Positions 26,017 to 35,635 are shown, counted from the stretch's first letter. The stretch is 64,000 bases of DNA from Ruminococcus sp. 210702-SL.1.03 (GCF_020559915.1 NZ_JAJCLZ010000001.1:248001-312000), one strand, 5' to 3'. The notes: generated by a model from the sequence alone, not told the origin. A program made the numbers and translations.

Positions 26017-27027
26017 TCAGGCATTTTCCTTTGCTTTTTTCATGTCGGCGAGCGCCGCGGTTATCTCGTCGATAACGCCTGTTTCGGTGAAAAGCTTCGC
26101 CTGGCGAACCGCGTTGTAGAAAGCCTTAGCGTCAGAGCTTCCGTGCGCTTTTATGACGGGCTTAGCCGTGCCCAGCAGCGGCGCTCCGCCGTACTCGCTG
26201 TAATCTACCTTTTTCTTAAATTCCTTCACGCTCGACATTATCATCAGCGCGGCGAGCTTGTTCTTAGTGCCCGCGGTGAAGATATTTTTCAGCTCGCCCG
26301 AGAAGAATTTGCCCATACCCTCATACAGCTTGAGCATTATGTTGCCCGTAAAGCCGTCGGTAACTACCACGTCGGCGTCGCCGAGCGGCACTTGCCTAGC
26401 CTCGATATTGCCGATGAAATTAACGGGCGCTTCGGTAAGCTGGCGGTATGTTTCAAGCTCCAGCTCTCTGCCCTTCGACTCTTCCGAGCCAATGTTCGCG
26501 AGCGCTACGCGGGGGGTATCTACGCCGAGTATCTTGTTCATGTAAGCCGAGCCCATTATGCCGAACTGCGTCAGCATCTCGGGGCGGCAGTCGGCGTTCG
26601 CACCGCTGTCAAGCAGCATCGTAGGCGCGCCTGCGGTGGGCAGCACTGTAGCCAGCGCGGGGCGCTTTATGCCCTTTATCCTGCGTACTATCATGGTAGC
26701 GCCTACCACCAGCGCGCCGGTAGAGCCTGCCGAGAGGAATGCGTCGCCCTCGCCGTCAGCCAGCATCTTCATGCCTACCGCCATCGAGCAGTCTTTCTTG
26801 CCCTTTACAACGGCGGTCGGCTCTTCGCAAACGTCTATCACGGTATCGGCGTGGCGGATAGCGAGCGCGGAAATATCCAGCCCGTTATTCTTAGCGCAGT
26901 CTTTTATCTTCTGCTCGTCGCCGACTAAGGTTATATCTACCTGAAAATCGTTGTGCGCGTCGATAGCGCCCTTTATGACCTCCAGCGGCGCGTTATCTCC
27001 GCCGAAAGCGTCTATTACTATGTTCAT
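26017..27027 (-). CDS. plsX: Phosphate acyltransferase PlsX
   Basis: 336 residues, full length. It starts IVIDAFGGDNAPLEVIKGA. The GSTGALVVGATMI and VVTDGFTGNIMLKLYEG motifs are typical. It turns acyl-ACP into acyl-phosphate for phospholipid synthesis. The acpP gene that often sits between plsX and rnc is absent here. Confidence 0.97.
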   Translation of the reverse strand: MNIVIDAFGGDNAPLEVIKGAIDAHNDFQVDITLVGDEQKIKDCAKNNGLDISALAIRHADTVIDVCEEPTAVVKGKKDCSMAVGMKMLADGEGDAFLSAGSTGALVVGATMIVRRIKGIKRPALATVLPTAGAPTMLLDSGANADCRPEMLTQFGIMGSAYMNKILGVDTPRVALANIGSEESKGRELELETYRQLTEAPVNFIGNIEARQVPLGDADVVVTDGFTGNIMLKLYEGMGKFFSGELKNIFTAGTKNKLAALMIMSSVKEFKKKVDYSEYGGAPLLGTAKPVIKAHGSSDAKAFYNAVRQAKLFTETGVIDEITAALADMKKAKENA

Positions 27028-27050
27028 ATTTATCCTCCAAGCTCGGGCTT

Positions 27051-28400
27051 TTACAGCTCCGCTATAACAGCGCTCATATCTGCCAGACCGCGCAGCGCGG
27101 CGGCTTCGTAGCGTTTTTTCTTATCCCTTATCTTCTCGCCCAGCGGCGGCAGTATGCCGATATTGCAGCCCATAGGCTGAAATTTCTCTACCGCAGGGTC
27201 GCTGATATACTTGCTCAGCGCGCCGAGCATACTCGTTGCAGGCAGCGTGACGTAAGGCTTGCCCTGCACCGCGCGCGCCATGTTCAGCCCTGCGATGATG
27301 CCGCTCGCCGCCGACTCTATATAGCCCTCTACGCCTGTCATCTGCCCCGCGAAATATATCTCGGGCCGGATGCGCATAAAGAACTGCTCGCTCAGCAGCT
27401 TCGGCGAATCTATAAAAGTATTGCGGTGCATCACGCCGTACCGCAGAAACTCAGCGTTTTCAAGTCCCGGTATCATCGAGAACACGCGCTTCTGCTCGCC
27501 GAATCTCAGATTTGTCTGAAAGCCCACGATGTTGTACATACTGCCCTGCGGGTCTTCCGCGCGCAGCTGCACCACCGCGTAGTAGCGCTTGTTGGTGACG
27601 GGGTGGTATATGCCCACGGGTTTCAGCGGGCCGTAGCGCATGGTGTCCGCGCCGCGCTTCGCCAGTACCTCTATCGGCATACAGCCCTCGTAGACCTTAA
27701 AGCCGTCTTTCGAGAAATGCTCTTTCTCAAAGTCGTGCAGCGGGGCGCTCTCGGCGTTCACCAGCTCGTTATAAAAGCGCTCGTACTCTTCCTTTTCCAT
27801 CGGGCAATTGATATAATCCGCCGCTCCCCTGCCGTAGCGAGAGGCGTAAAACGCGCGATCCATATCTATGCTCTCGAAAGAAACTATCGGCGCTGCCGCG
27901 TCGTGGAAGTAGAGGTAATCTTCGCCTATAAGCTCGTGTATGCTCTGCGCCAGCGCGTCTGATGTAAGCGGGCCGCTCGCGATTATCGTTCTGCCCCGCG
28001 GTATCTCGGTCACCTCGCGCGAAACTATCTCTATCAAGGGGTGCGCCTTTATCTTCGCGGTCACGGCGTCGGAAAAGGCTTTGCGGTCTACCGCCAGCGC
28101 CCCGCCTGCCGAAACGCGGCTTTCCTCGGCGCACTGCATAGTCAGCGAGCCTAAGCGGCGCATCTCTTCTTTCAGCATACCCGCCGCCGAGCCTATACGC
28201 TCAGCTTTCAGCGAGTTTGAGCACACCAGCTCGGCGAAGCCGCCGTACTTGTGCGCGGGGGTGTATTTTTCGGGCTTCATCTCAAAAAGCCGCACGTGCA
28301 CACCCGCCGAGGCAAGCTGCCATGCCGCTTCGCAGCCCGCAAGCCCTGCGCCGACTACGTTTATTTTTTCGTTCACGTCATTCAGTTCATTCACGCTCAT
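27051..28400 (-). CDS. trmFO: Methylenetetrahydrofolate-tRNA-(uracil-5-)-methyltransferase TrmFO
   Basis: 449 residues. The FAD-binding motif VVGAGLAGCEAAWQLA stands near the N-terminus, followed by the family-specific PAHKYGGFAELVCSNSLKAE. The C-terminal part holds the GQMTGVEGYIESAASG motif. It methylates U54 of tRNA with methylene-THF. It overlaps topA by 4 nt, in the conserved dprA-topA-trmFO order. Confidence 0.97.
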   Translation of the reverse strand: MSVNELNDVNEKINVVGAGLAGCEAAWQLASAGVHVRLFEMKPEKYTPAHKYGGFAELVCSNSLKAERIGSAAGMLKEEMRRLGSLTMQCAEESRVSAGGALAVDRKAFSDAVTAKIKAHPLIEIVSREVTEIPRGRTIIASGPLTSDALAQSIHELIGEDYLYFHDAAAPIVSFESIDMDRAFYASRYGRGAADYINCPMEKEEYERFYNELVNAESAPLHDFEKEHFSKDGFKVYEGCMPIEVLAKRGADTMRYGPLKPVGIYHPVTNKRYYAVVQLRAEDPQGSMYNIVGFQTNLRFGEQKRVFSMIPGLENAEFLRYGVMHRNTFIDSPKLLSEQFFMRIRPEIYFAGQMTGVEGYIESAASGIIAGLNMARAVQGKPYVTLPATSMLGALSKYISDPAVEKFQPMGCNIGILPPLGEKIRDKKKRYEAAALRGLADMSAVIAEL

Positions 28401-30496
28401 ATATCCTTATCGCTTTCGCCGAGGTCTTTCTCGTAGCCGCAGCCCTCTTTGTGGCACACCAGCTTGCCGTTTTTGCCGCCCTTGCGGAAAAGCGTAGAGC
28501 CGCACTTGGGGCACTTGTCCTCCATCGGCACATCCCACGTCATGAAGCGGCAGTTCGGGTTGTCCTCGCAGCCGTAATATTTCTTGCCTTTTTTCGATTT
28601 TTTCAGCAGCACCTTTTTGCCGCAGTAGGGGCAGTTTCCGCCCGTTTCCTGCACTATGCGCTTGGTAAAAGTGCAGTCGGGGAAGCCGGAGCAGGCCATG
28701 AATTTGCCGAATCTGCCTATTTTTATCACCATAGGCTTGCCGCAAACTTCGCACACCTGGTCTGTTTCCTCGCAGGGCACTTTCACGCGCTTGCCCTCCA
28801 TAGCTACTTCAGCTTCTTCAAGCTCGTGCTCAAATTCACCGTAAAATTCTTTCAGCGTGTCTGTCCACTGCATCTCGCCGTTTTCAACTTTATCGAGGTC
28901 ATTTTCCATATTCGCCGTGAATTTCACGTCTACTATCTTGTCGAAATGCTCACTCATGAGCTGGTTGGTAACTTCGCCCAGTACCGATGGCTTTAGCTGT
29001 TTGCCGTCGCGCTCAACGTAATTTCGCGCAAGTATGGTAGTTATCGTCGGCACATAGGTAGATGGTCTGCCGATGCCCGTTTCCTCAAATGCCTTTACTA
29101 GCGTGGCTTCGGTGTAGCGCGGGGGCGGCTGAGTGAAATGCTGATTGCCCGAAAGGCTCTTTAGCTGAAGCTCGTCGCCCTTTTTTACCGCCGAAAGGTC
29201 GTTTTTCGGTTCGCCGTCGTCATCGCGGCTCTCTTCATACAGCGCAGTAAAGCCGTCAAACTTTACAGAGTAGCCCGTAGCCTTGAAAATGCAGCCCGCC
29301 GCCTCTATATCTACCGAAACGGTGTTCATTATGCACTTCGCCATCTGGCTGGCTATAAAGCGCTCCCATATCAGCTTGTAAAGCTTGTACTGGTCGGCGG
29401 TAACATCGCTGCGCTTTACAATATCGGGGGTAAGCTCGGGGTGGGTGGGGCGGATAGCCTCGTGCGCGTCCTGAGCGTTGCCCTTTGTCTTGTATTTATT
29501 CGGCGTTTCGGGAATATAATTCTCGCCGTATTTTTCCTTTATAAAATCGTAAGCCTGCGCGCGCGCCTCGTCAGATACACGCTGGCTGTCGGTACGCATA
29601 TAGGTTATAAGACCCACGGGACCCATATCCTGTATCTCAAGACCTTCGTAAAGCTCCTGCGCGACTTTCATCGTGCGCCTTGCCTGAAACGAGAGCCTGC
29701 GCGAAGCCTCCTGCTGAAGGGTCGAGGTGGTGAAAGGCGCTGCGGGCGATTTCCTGCGCACGCTTTTCTTCACGTTCGCCGCCGTAAACACCGCGCCGTC
29801 GAGCCGCTCGAGCGCAGCGTCGGTCTGCTCTTTTGAAAGCAGCTCGGGCTTTTTGCCGTCTACCAGCTCCAACTTTGCGGAGAATGGCTTTTTAGCGCCC
29901 TTTGCGAGAAATTCCGCGTCTACCGACCAATATTCCGTCGATACGAATTTGCGTATCTCCTCCTCGCGGTCGCAGATCATCTTTACCGCTACCGACTGCA
30001 CTCTGCCTGCGGAAAGACCGCGGCGTATCTTGCGCCAAAGGAACGGCGAGAGCTTGTAGCCCACTATCCTGTCGAGCACGCGGCGCGCCTGCTGAGCGTC
30101 TACCAAATTCATATCTATCTGCCGCGGGTGCTCCATTCCCGCCTTTATTCCCGAAGCGGTAAGCTCCTTGAAAGTTACACGGTTGGCGTCGTTTAGGTCG
30201 AGCCCCAATATCTGTGCCAAATGCCACGAAATAGCTTCCCCCTCGCGGTCAGGGTCTCCCGCGAGATAAACGTGGTCGCACTTTTTGGCTTTCTTTTTTA
30301 TCTCTTTGATTATCGGCTCTTTGTCCTTGATATTTATATAATGCGGCTCGAAATTGTTTTCGATGTCTACGCCCAGCTTTGATTTCGGCAGGTCGCGCAG
30401 GTGTCCGCGCGAGGCTATGACCTCGTAGTCGCCGCTTAGATACCTTTTTATAGTCTTGATTTTTGTAGGTGACTCTACTATTATCAGATTTGACAA
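28397..30496 (-). CDS. topA: DNA topoisomerase I
   Basis: 699 residues. The Toprim domain begins IVESPTKIKTIKRYL. The catalytic tyrosine lies in GLITYMRTDSQRVS. Three C-terminal zinc fingers of the topoisomerase I type are seen (CEVCG...C, CPYCG...C, CPKCG...C), each with a GKxxxCxxxxxC tail. It relaxes negative supercoils. It starts 27 nt after dprA and is coupled to trmFO. Confidence 0.98.
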   Translation of the reverse strand: MSNLIIVESPTKIKTIKRYLSGDYEVIASRGHLRDLPKSKLGVDIENNFEPHYINIKDKEPIIKEIKKKAKKCDHVYLAGDPDREGEAISWHLAQILGLDLNDANRVTFKELTASGIKAGMEHPRQIDMNLVDAQQARRVLDRIVGYKLSPFLWRKIRRGLSAGRVQSVAVKMICDREEEIRKFVSTEYWSVDAEFLAKGAKKPFSAKLELVDGKKPELLSKEQTDAALERLDGAVFTAANVKKSVRRKSPAAPFTTSTLQQEASRRLSFQARRTMKVAQELYEGLEIQDMGPVGLITYMRTDSQRVSDEARAQAYDFIKEKYGENYIPETPNKYKTKGNAQDAHEAIRPTHPELTPDIVKRSDVTADQYKLYKLIWERFIASQMAKCIMNTVSVDIEAAGCIFKATGYSVKFDGFTALYEESRDDDGEPKNDLSAVKKGDELQLKSLSGNQHFTQPPPRYTEATLVKAFEETGIGRPSTYVPTITTILARNYVERDGKQLKPSVLGEVTNQLMSEHFDKIVDVKFTANMENDLDKVENGEMQWTDTLKEFYGEFEHELEEAEVAMEGKRVKVPCEETDQVCEVCGKPMVIKIGRFGKFMACSGFPDCTFTKRIVQETGGNCPYCGKKVLLKKSKKGKKYYGCEDNPNCRFMTWDVPMEDKCPKCGSTLFRKGGKNGKLVCHKEGCGYEKDLGESDKDI

Positions 30497-30523
30497 GTGT
30501 GATTTCTCCTTTCCGAACCCACC

Positions 30524-31732
30524 TTAACGTTTCAATCTGTAACGTTTGCCCGGCAGCTCATCTATTATCTTTTTTATCTGCAATGTCATGAGTTCGTTTA
30601 TAAGAACGCTGACGGGCAGCGAAAGCCTTTCCGCCAGCAGGTTCATATGCAGCTCGCCCTTCTCCAGCGCCTTGCAGATCTCCTGCTGGCGCGGCGAAAG
30701 GCCGCTCATATCTATTGTAGCAGAGTTTTCGCTTTTGTGCAAGTCCTCCGCCTGTTTTTCTTTGATTTTTTTTGTATTTTTTGTTTTCTTTTTGGCTGAT
30801 ACGGTCTTTGCCTGCTTTTTATTCTCAAAAATGTCAGGCAGTATCATATCCTCAGCCTTGCCAGAATTTTTCAGAGCGCGTATCACGTCGTACGCCCCGA
30901 ATATCGGCACTGCCCCCGCCCGCAGCAGGTCACGCTGACCGTAAAATTTGCGGTCGGTTATATCAGCGGGCGGCAGGGCGAATATCGGTCTGCCCAGCGC
31001 GCGCGCCTTTTCGGCGTTATCCAAACCGCGGCTCACGTTGGAACATTCGATGAAGATCACGCCGTCCGCCAGCGCGCAGAGTATGCGGTTGCGCGAACCG
31101 AACGTAGGCGCTCGGTAATCGTTACTGTCCGTAAATTCGGACACTAAAACTCCGCTGCCGACTATGCCCTCGTCCAGCTTATCTACCGGCGATTTGCAGA
31201 GTATGCCGCGTCCGCAGACGGCTGCCGTTTTGCCGCCCGCCGCGAGAGCCGCCTTGTTCGCCGCGCAGTCAAGCCCCTGCTCGAAGCCGCTTATCACCAG
31301 CGCGCCCGCTTCCACGAGCTGCGAACATATAATATTCATCGCGCTCACCGAATATTCGCAGGGCGTGCGCGTGCCGACTATCGCGATTGCGGTCTGCGAG
31401 CCCAGCACCGTAATATCGCCCCGCGCATACAGTACGGGCGGCGGGTCGGGTATCCATTTCAGCCGCTTCGGGTAAAGCTCGTCGCCGAAGCCGACCGTCT
31501 GCACGCCTTTTTCAGCCCACTTTGCGATAATCGCGCGCGCCTCGGAAAGCTTTACCGTGTGCGCCGCCTGCCGCTCGTTCGCCGTCATGCCCTCTACCGC
31601 GCCGCGAGCCGCCGCTTTGCAGAAATCAAGCACGTTATCGTAGCTGTCGCTGAGCTGCCACATACGCTCGTTCGCCGTGCCGAAAACCAGGCTCAGCCAC
31701 ACCCAAAGCGCCGTTTCGCCCGCGTTACTCAT
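30524..31732 (-). CDS. dprA: DNA-processing protein DprA
   Basis: 402 residues. The Rossmann-like DprA domain carries AIVGTRTPCEYS, SGFEQGLDCAANKAAL, GRGI and SEFTDSNDYRAPTFGSRNRI. A Lys-rich linker (about 295-325) leads to a C-terminal winged-helix domain (SPRQQEICKAL...). DprA loads RecA on incoming single-stranded DNA in transformation. The N-terminus has a SAM-like helical part. It overlaps the TrmH gene by 8 nt. Confidence 0.93.
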   Translation of the reverse strand: MSNAGETALWVWLSLVFGTANERMWQLSDSYDNVLDFCKAAARGAVEGMTANERQAAHTVKLSEARAIIAKWAEKGVQTVGFGDELYPKRLKWIPDPPPVLYARGDITVLGSQTAIAIVGTRTPCEYSVSAMNIICSQLVEAGALVISGFEQGLDCAANKAALAAGGKTAAVCGRGILCKSPVDKLDEGIVGSGVLVSEFTDSNDYRAPTFGSRNRILCALADGVIFIECSNVSRGLDNAEKARALGRPIFALPPADITDRKFYGQRDLLRAGAVPIFGAYDVIRALKNSGKAEDMILPDIFENKKQAKTVSAKKKTKNTKKIKEKQAEDLHKSENSATIDMSGLSPRQQEICKALEKGELHMNLLAERLSLPVSVLINELMTLQIKKIIDELPGKRYRLKR

Positions 31733-32534
31733 TGCAGCTCATCTCCCAAAGCAGTATAGTTCCCGCGATGGCGGCGTTGAGCGAGTCCATATCACCTTTC
31801 ATCGGGATGGTCACCGCGCGTGTGCAAAGCGCGGCGTCCTCTTGCGAAAGCCCGCGGGCTTCATTGCCGATGACAACCGCGCACCCGCCCGAGAAGTCAA
31901 ATTCCCGCGCCGACTCACCGCCGTGCACCACCGCCGCGCAGGTCTTTATGCCCGCAGCGTTCAGCAGTCCGACCGCCTTAGCGTAGTCCTTTTCGATGTA
32001 AAGCTTGACGCGCGGCATACTCGCCATAGCCGAGCGCACGACCTTAGGATTATAAAGATCGACTGTATTTCCCGTCATGATAAGCCCCTCTATGCCCACT
32101 GCGGCGGAGGTACGTATCATAGTGCCGAGGTTGCCGGGGTCTTGCACGCTGTCGAGCACGAGGTATTTTCCGCGCGGCGAGATCTCTTCGGCGGTAAGCT
32201 TACGGTCGAGCTTTTTAGCTATCGCGAAAACGCCCTGAGTTTTTTCCACGCCGCCCATCTTCTCGGCGACCTCGGGCGTTATTTCAAATCTGCGTCTGGG
32301 GTCGAAATCCTCAAGCGCGGCGGTATCGAGCTGACCGCGGTATTTTTCAACAGCCTCGCGGGTATAAAACACCGCCTCTATCCCGAAAAGCCCTTTTTCG
32401 GCAAGCTGAGCGAGATCTATACAGTTTATTATACCCTCGGCGACGAAAAGCCCCGTTTCGCCGCGTGCCTTTTTGCTTTCGTAAAGCTTGCGGTAAAGCT
32501 TTACCTTCGGGTTATCCTTGCCTGAAATGAGCAT
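31725..32534 (-). CDS. TrmH/SpoU-family RNA 2'-O-methyltransferase
   Basis: 269 residues with an N-terminal substrate-binding domain (DNPKVKLYRKLYESKKARGETG). The SPOUT knot motifs are VQDPGNLGTMIRTSAAVG, VIGNEARGLS and IPMKGDMDSLNAAIAG. The target is probably rRNA or tRNA ribose, but the exact nucleotide cannot be read from sequence. It is separated from rplT by a terminator. Confidence 0.92.
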   Translation of the reverse strand: MLISGKDNPKVKLYRKLYESKKARGETGLFVAEGIINCIDLAQLAEKGLFGIEAVFYTREAVEKYRGQLDTAALEDFDPRRRFEITPEVAEKMGGVEKTQGVFAIAKKLDRKLTAEEISPRGKYLVLDSVQDPGNLGTMIRTSAAVGIEGLIMTGNTVDLYNPKVVRSAMASMPRVKLYIEKDYAKAVGLLNAAGIKTCAAVVHGGESAREFDFSGGCAVVIGNEARGLSQEDAALCTRAVTIPMKGDMDSLNAAIAGTILLWEMSCNE

Positions 32535-32552
32535 TATAAATGTCCTCCAAAA

Positions 32553-32592
32553 ATACGAAAAACGCGCAGGCTTTTATCGGCTTGCGCGTCAT
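32553..32592 (-). terminator. Terminator after infC-rpmI-rplT
   Basis: Minus-strand stem ACGCGCAAGC / GCCTGCGCGT followed by TTTTCGTATTTTT. Confidence 0.85.
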
Positions 32593-32601
32593 TTGTATGG
32601 A

Positions 32602-32955
32602 TTAAAGAGCAGCCTTAGCCTGTTCAGCGATAGCTGTGAAGCCTGCGGGATCGTTGATAGCGATCTCGGAGAGCATCTTTCTGTTAAGACCGATGCCGGC
32701 CTTCTTGCAGCCGTTCATGAAAGTGGAATAATTCATTCCGTTGAGTTTAGCTGCTGCGGAGATTCTGGTGATCCAGAGTCTTCTGAAATCTCTCTTCTTC
32801 TGCTTTCTTCCGATGTAAGCGTACTGGCCGGACTTCATTACCGCCTGCTTAGCCATCTTGAAATGCTTGCTCTTAGCGCCGAAATAGCCCTTTGCAAGCT
32901 TAAGAGTTTTATTTCTTCTCTTACGAGTCATCATTGCGCCCTTAATACGAGCCAT
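32602..32955 (-). CDS. rplT: 50S ribosomal protein L20
   Basis: 117 residues, full length: [24 protein letters not shown] start, [20 protein letters not shown] and the [17 protein letters not shown] core. L20 is an early 50S assembly protein and, in low-GC Gram-positives, the repressor of its own infC-rpmI-rplT operon. Confidence 0.98.
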   Translation of the reverse strand: MARIKGAMMTRKRRNKTLKLAKGYFGAKSKHFKMAKQAVMKSGQYAYIGRKQKKRDFRRLWITRISAAAKLNGMNYSTFMNGCKKAGIGLNRKMLSEIAINDPAGFTAIAEQAKAAL

Positions 32956-33016
32956 AGTAAATTACCTCCTGAAATTTTCTGAAATTCTCATTTAATAAGC
33001 CTAAAGGCCCGTGTTA

Positions 33017-33217
33017 TTACTTCTTGTAAGGAATGAGCGCCTTAATGTTCTTTACATTAGAGTCATCAGCGATAGCTGCACCGCGCAGGATTCTCTTGCG
33101 CTTGTGATCCTTCTGCGTGAGTCTATGTCTCTTATTTGTGTGCTGGAATTTTACCTTTCCGCTGCCGGTAACGTTGAAACGCTTCTTGGCGCCGGAATGA
33201 GTTTTGATCTTAGGCAT
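33017..33217 (-). CDS. rpmI: 50S ribosomal protein L35
   Basis: 66 residues: MPKIKTHSGAKKRFNVTGSGKVK, ending in the KRHRLTQKDHKRKRILRG basic stretch. It lies between infC and rplT, as in most bacteria. Confidence 0.98.
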   Translation of the reverse strand: MPKIKTHSGAKKRFNVTGSGKVKFQHTNKRHRLTQKDHKRKRILRGAAIADDSNVKNIKALIPYKK

Positions 33218-33241
33218 AAATTTATCCTCCTTAAATTTTGA

Positions 33242-33760
33242 TCACTTTGCTGACTTAGGAGCGACGAACATGACATATCTGCGTCCCTCCATTTTAGGCT
33301 GCTTATCAACAACGCCCGATTCTGAAACTGCCTCTGCAAACTTTTTGAGCAGCTCTTCGCCGTATTCCGGATGTGCAAAGCTTCTCTTGTAGAAGCGAAC
33401 TTCTACTTTAAGTCTGTCACCATTTTCCAGAAACTTGCGAGCCTGATTGACCTTTGTGTTAAAGTCATGAGTATCGATGTTAGAGGAAAGTCTTATTCCC
33501 TTAACTTCCATGACCTTCTGATTTTTCTTCGCTTCCTTCTCGCGCTTTGACTGCTCAAAGCAGAACTTGCGATAATCCATGATCTTACATACAGGCGGCT
33601 TTGCATTCGCGGCGATCATAACAAGATCCTTATCTTCGCTGTAAGCCTTCTCGAGTGCGTCTCTTGAGGACATTAGTCCGAGCTGATTACCCTCGGAATC
33701 CACTACTCTGATCTCTTTTTCGCGTATATCCTCGTTGATCTTGTAGTCTTTGTTGTTAAT
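33242..33760 (-). CDS. infC: Translation initiation factor IF-3
   Basis: 172 residues when started at the ATT codon at 33760, nine nt after GGAGG. The resulting N-terminus, NNKDYKINEDIREKEIRVV, is the conserved IF-3 N-domain start. Beginning at the internal GTG at 33703 would delete it. AUU starts are a known feature of infC and allow self-control through IF-3 start-codon proofreading. The C-domain has the DRLKVEVRFYKRS and GRRYVMFVAP motifs. Confidence 0.95.
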   Translation of the reverse strand: MNNKDYKINEDIREKEIRVVDSEGNQLGLMSSRDALEKAYSEDKDLVMIAANAKPPVCKIMDYRKFCFEQSKREKEAKKNQKVMEVKGIRLSSNIDTHDFNTKVNQARKFLENGDRLKVEVRFYKRSFAHPEYGEELLKKFAEAVSESGVVDKQPKMEGRRYVMFVAPKSAK

Positions 33761-33780
33761 AACAGTACACCTCCATCAGA

Positions 33781-33936
33781 AAATAAAACGGACGCAGAAA
33801 AGCTTTCCGCGTCCGTAAAATATCGCACATAAAAACGCTTCTTAAAAAGCGCGTGGCGTAAATATCAAAACGGTTACCTTTTCGCAGCCGTAAAAGCGCT
33901 TAAGGTGAGAGCGGAAACTGCCCTGCTTTCATTTCT
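33781..33936 (-). promoter_or_regulatory. Leader of infC-rpmI-rplT with terminator (candidate L20 leader)
   Basis: About 155 nt of leader run from the promoter to a strong hairpin at 33788-33816 (ACGGACGC...GCGTCCGT, extended inside by GAAA/TTTC). A T-rich tract TTTTATTTT follows, placed just before the infC ribosome site. A smaller hairpin (CGCTT...AAGCG plus T5) lies upstream. This layout matches L20-controlled attenuation known in Bacillus, but the L20-binding fold was not proven by reading. Confidence 0.6.
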
Positions 33937-33941
33937 AATAT

Positions 33942-33970
33942 ATTATACACCACCGCCGCCGATTTGTCAA
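33942..33970 (-). promoter_or_regulatory. Consensus promoter for infC-rpmI-rplT
   Basis: Minus strand TTGACA (33965-33970), 17-nt spacer, TATAAT (33942-33947). Confidence 0.9.
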
Positions 33971-34018
33971 CAGCGTTAATTGTAAACTTTTTATGACTTC
34001 GTGCAAACAGTCAGCCGG

Positions 34019-35557
34019 TCACATTCCCCTGCGGAAGCGCTGCTGCGGCTCTTCTACCGTGAAATTGATCTTGAACTGGTCGAATCTGCTGTAATCAGCC
34101 TGCGGCTCGGGGCCGCCGGGGTTGCACATATAGTCCTCAAAGCCGTAAGTTTCGATGAACTTAGCCGAGTTAGAGTTTATAGAGAGGTTATTGAAAACGG
34201 TGAGCAGCTCGTTGCCGATACCGTAAACTTCTATAACGAATCGAATGGTATTGAAGAATATATCTACCGCGCTCTGAGTTATAGCCTTAGCCTTATTCAC
34301 GTTCTCGTCGTACATCTGCATTACGGTGAGTATAGCGCGGCGGTTGTCCCTAGCCTGAGTGGTAGCGTCGAGATAATTCTCAAGGTGGTGGATCACCCAG
34401 CGCTCTACTTTTTTCTTGGAAGCGCTGATAACGCGCGCGGTGATCTTCTTTTCCAGCTCGCGCTGACGGCGCAGGATATGCTGCGAGAAGATCTCGCGGT
34501 TAGAGAAGCCTTCAGCCAGACGCTCTACCGAATCCTGAAGCAGAGGAAGTATCTGCTCGAGCAGGCGGGTCATTTCGCGGCTGTACTGCATAGCGCCCGA
34601 AGCCTCAGCGGTGAGCACGTCGAGCAGGATAGCCTTTTCTTCCTTGCCAGCCGACTTCGCCATTTCCTTTATCTCAGCGGAAGCGTTGCCCGCGATGATG
34701 TCCTCGATATGGTAAGCCTCCTTGACCTCGCAGAAGTAGTTGTAGAAATCGTTGAAATCAACGGCTATATCGTGGTTCTGTATATACTGTTCTATAAGGA
34801 TAAGGTCTACGGGTACGCCGCCCTCTTCGTGAAGCAGCATCATATCCGACATATCTTCCCAAGCACGGGCGGTAACGAAGCTCTGCTTTCCCGATTCGGT
34901 CGAGTCGATGCCGTAGAAGTGGTCGGGAAACTCGGTAAGATAGGTGATGATAGCGGTATGTACCTGCGCTTTCAGCGCGAACTCTTTCCAGCAGTTAAAG
35001 TCGGCAACGCAGTCTACCTTTTTCAGACGGTCGAGGGTAGCGATATCGAAATCGGTAACGGCGTGGTTGAACTCAGGCGGGTTACCTGCGGTGGTAACTA
35101 CCCAGCCTTCGGGTATCTGGTGTTTGCCGAAGATCTTGTACTGCAAGAACTGGAGCATCATAGGAGCTATCGACTGGTCTACGCAGTTAATTTCATCGAG
35201 GAAGAGTATGCCTTCCTTGATGCCTGTTTCTTCCATGGTTTCATAGATATTCGCGATAACTTCCGACATCGTGCTCTCTGATACCTTAACGTCTTTACCG
35301 ATGAAGTTTTTCTCAACTATCATGGGCTGACCGATAGCAGATTCACGGGTCTGGTGAGTCATAGCGTAAGAAACCAGGTTTACCTGCATCTCCTGCGCTA
35401 TCTGGTCCATGATGGCAGTTTTACCGATACCCGGAGGGCCCATAAGGAACACAGGGCGCTGTTTCTCCAGCGGTATAAGGTAATCGCCGTACTCATCTTT
35501 CAGCAGATAAGAGCGTATAGCGTTTTCTATCTGAATTTTTGCTTCTTTAATATTCAT
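34019..35557 (-). CDS. MoxR-type AAA+ ATPase, standalone
   Basis: 512 residues. The AAA+ module has Walker A GPPGIGKTAI (about 40-49), Walker B ILFLDEIN (about 118-125) and sensor-1 VTTAGNP. That is the MoxR pattern. The region beyond 260 is long, helical and of unknown function, ending in a Pro/Gln-rich tail. MoxR proteins usually assist a VWA-domain partner in metal insertion or complex assembly. No VWA gene adjoins it here: it is alone between its promoter and the infC leader. Confidence 0.85.
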   Translation of the reverse strand: MNIKEAKIQIENAIRSYLLKDEYGDYLIPLEKQRPVFLMGPPGIGKTAIMDQIAQEMQVNLVSYAMTHQTRESAIGQPMIVEKNFIGKDVKVSESTMSEVIANIYETMEETGIKEGILFLDEINCVDQSIAPMMLQFLQYKIFGKHQIPEGWVVTTAGNPPEFNHAVTDFDIATLDRLKKVDCVADFNCWKEFALKAQVHTAIITYLTEFPDHFYGIDSTESGKQSFVTARAWEDMSDMMLLHEEGGVPVDLILIEQYIQNHDIAVDFNDFYNYFCEVKEAYHIEDIIAGNASAEIKEMAKSAGKEEKAILLDVLTAEASGAMQYSREMTRLLEQILPLLQDSVERLAEGFSNREIFSQHILRRQRELEKKITARVISASKKKVERWVIHHLENYLDATTQARDNRRAILTVMQMYDENVNKAKAITQSAVDIFFNTIRFVIEVYGIGNELLTVFNNLSINSNSAKFIETYGFEDYMCNPGGPEPQADYSRFDQFKINFTVEEPQQRFRRGM

Positions 35558-35635
35558 ACACTATCCTCCGTAGATTCAATATAAAAACGGCGCGTCACCG
35601 GCTTGTTTTAAAAGTGACACAAACCATTCATATAT

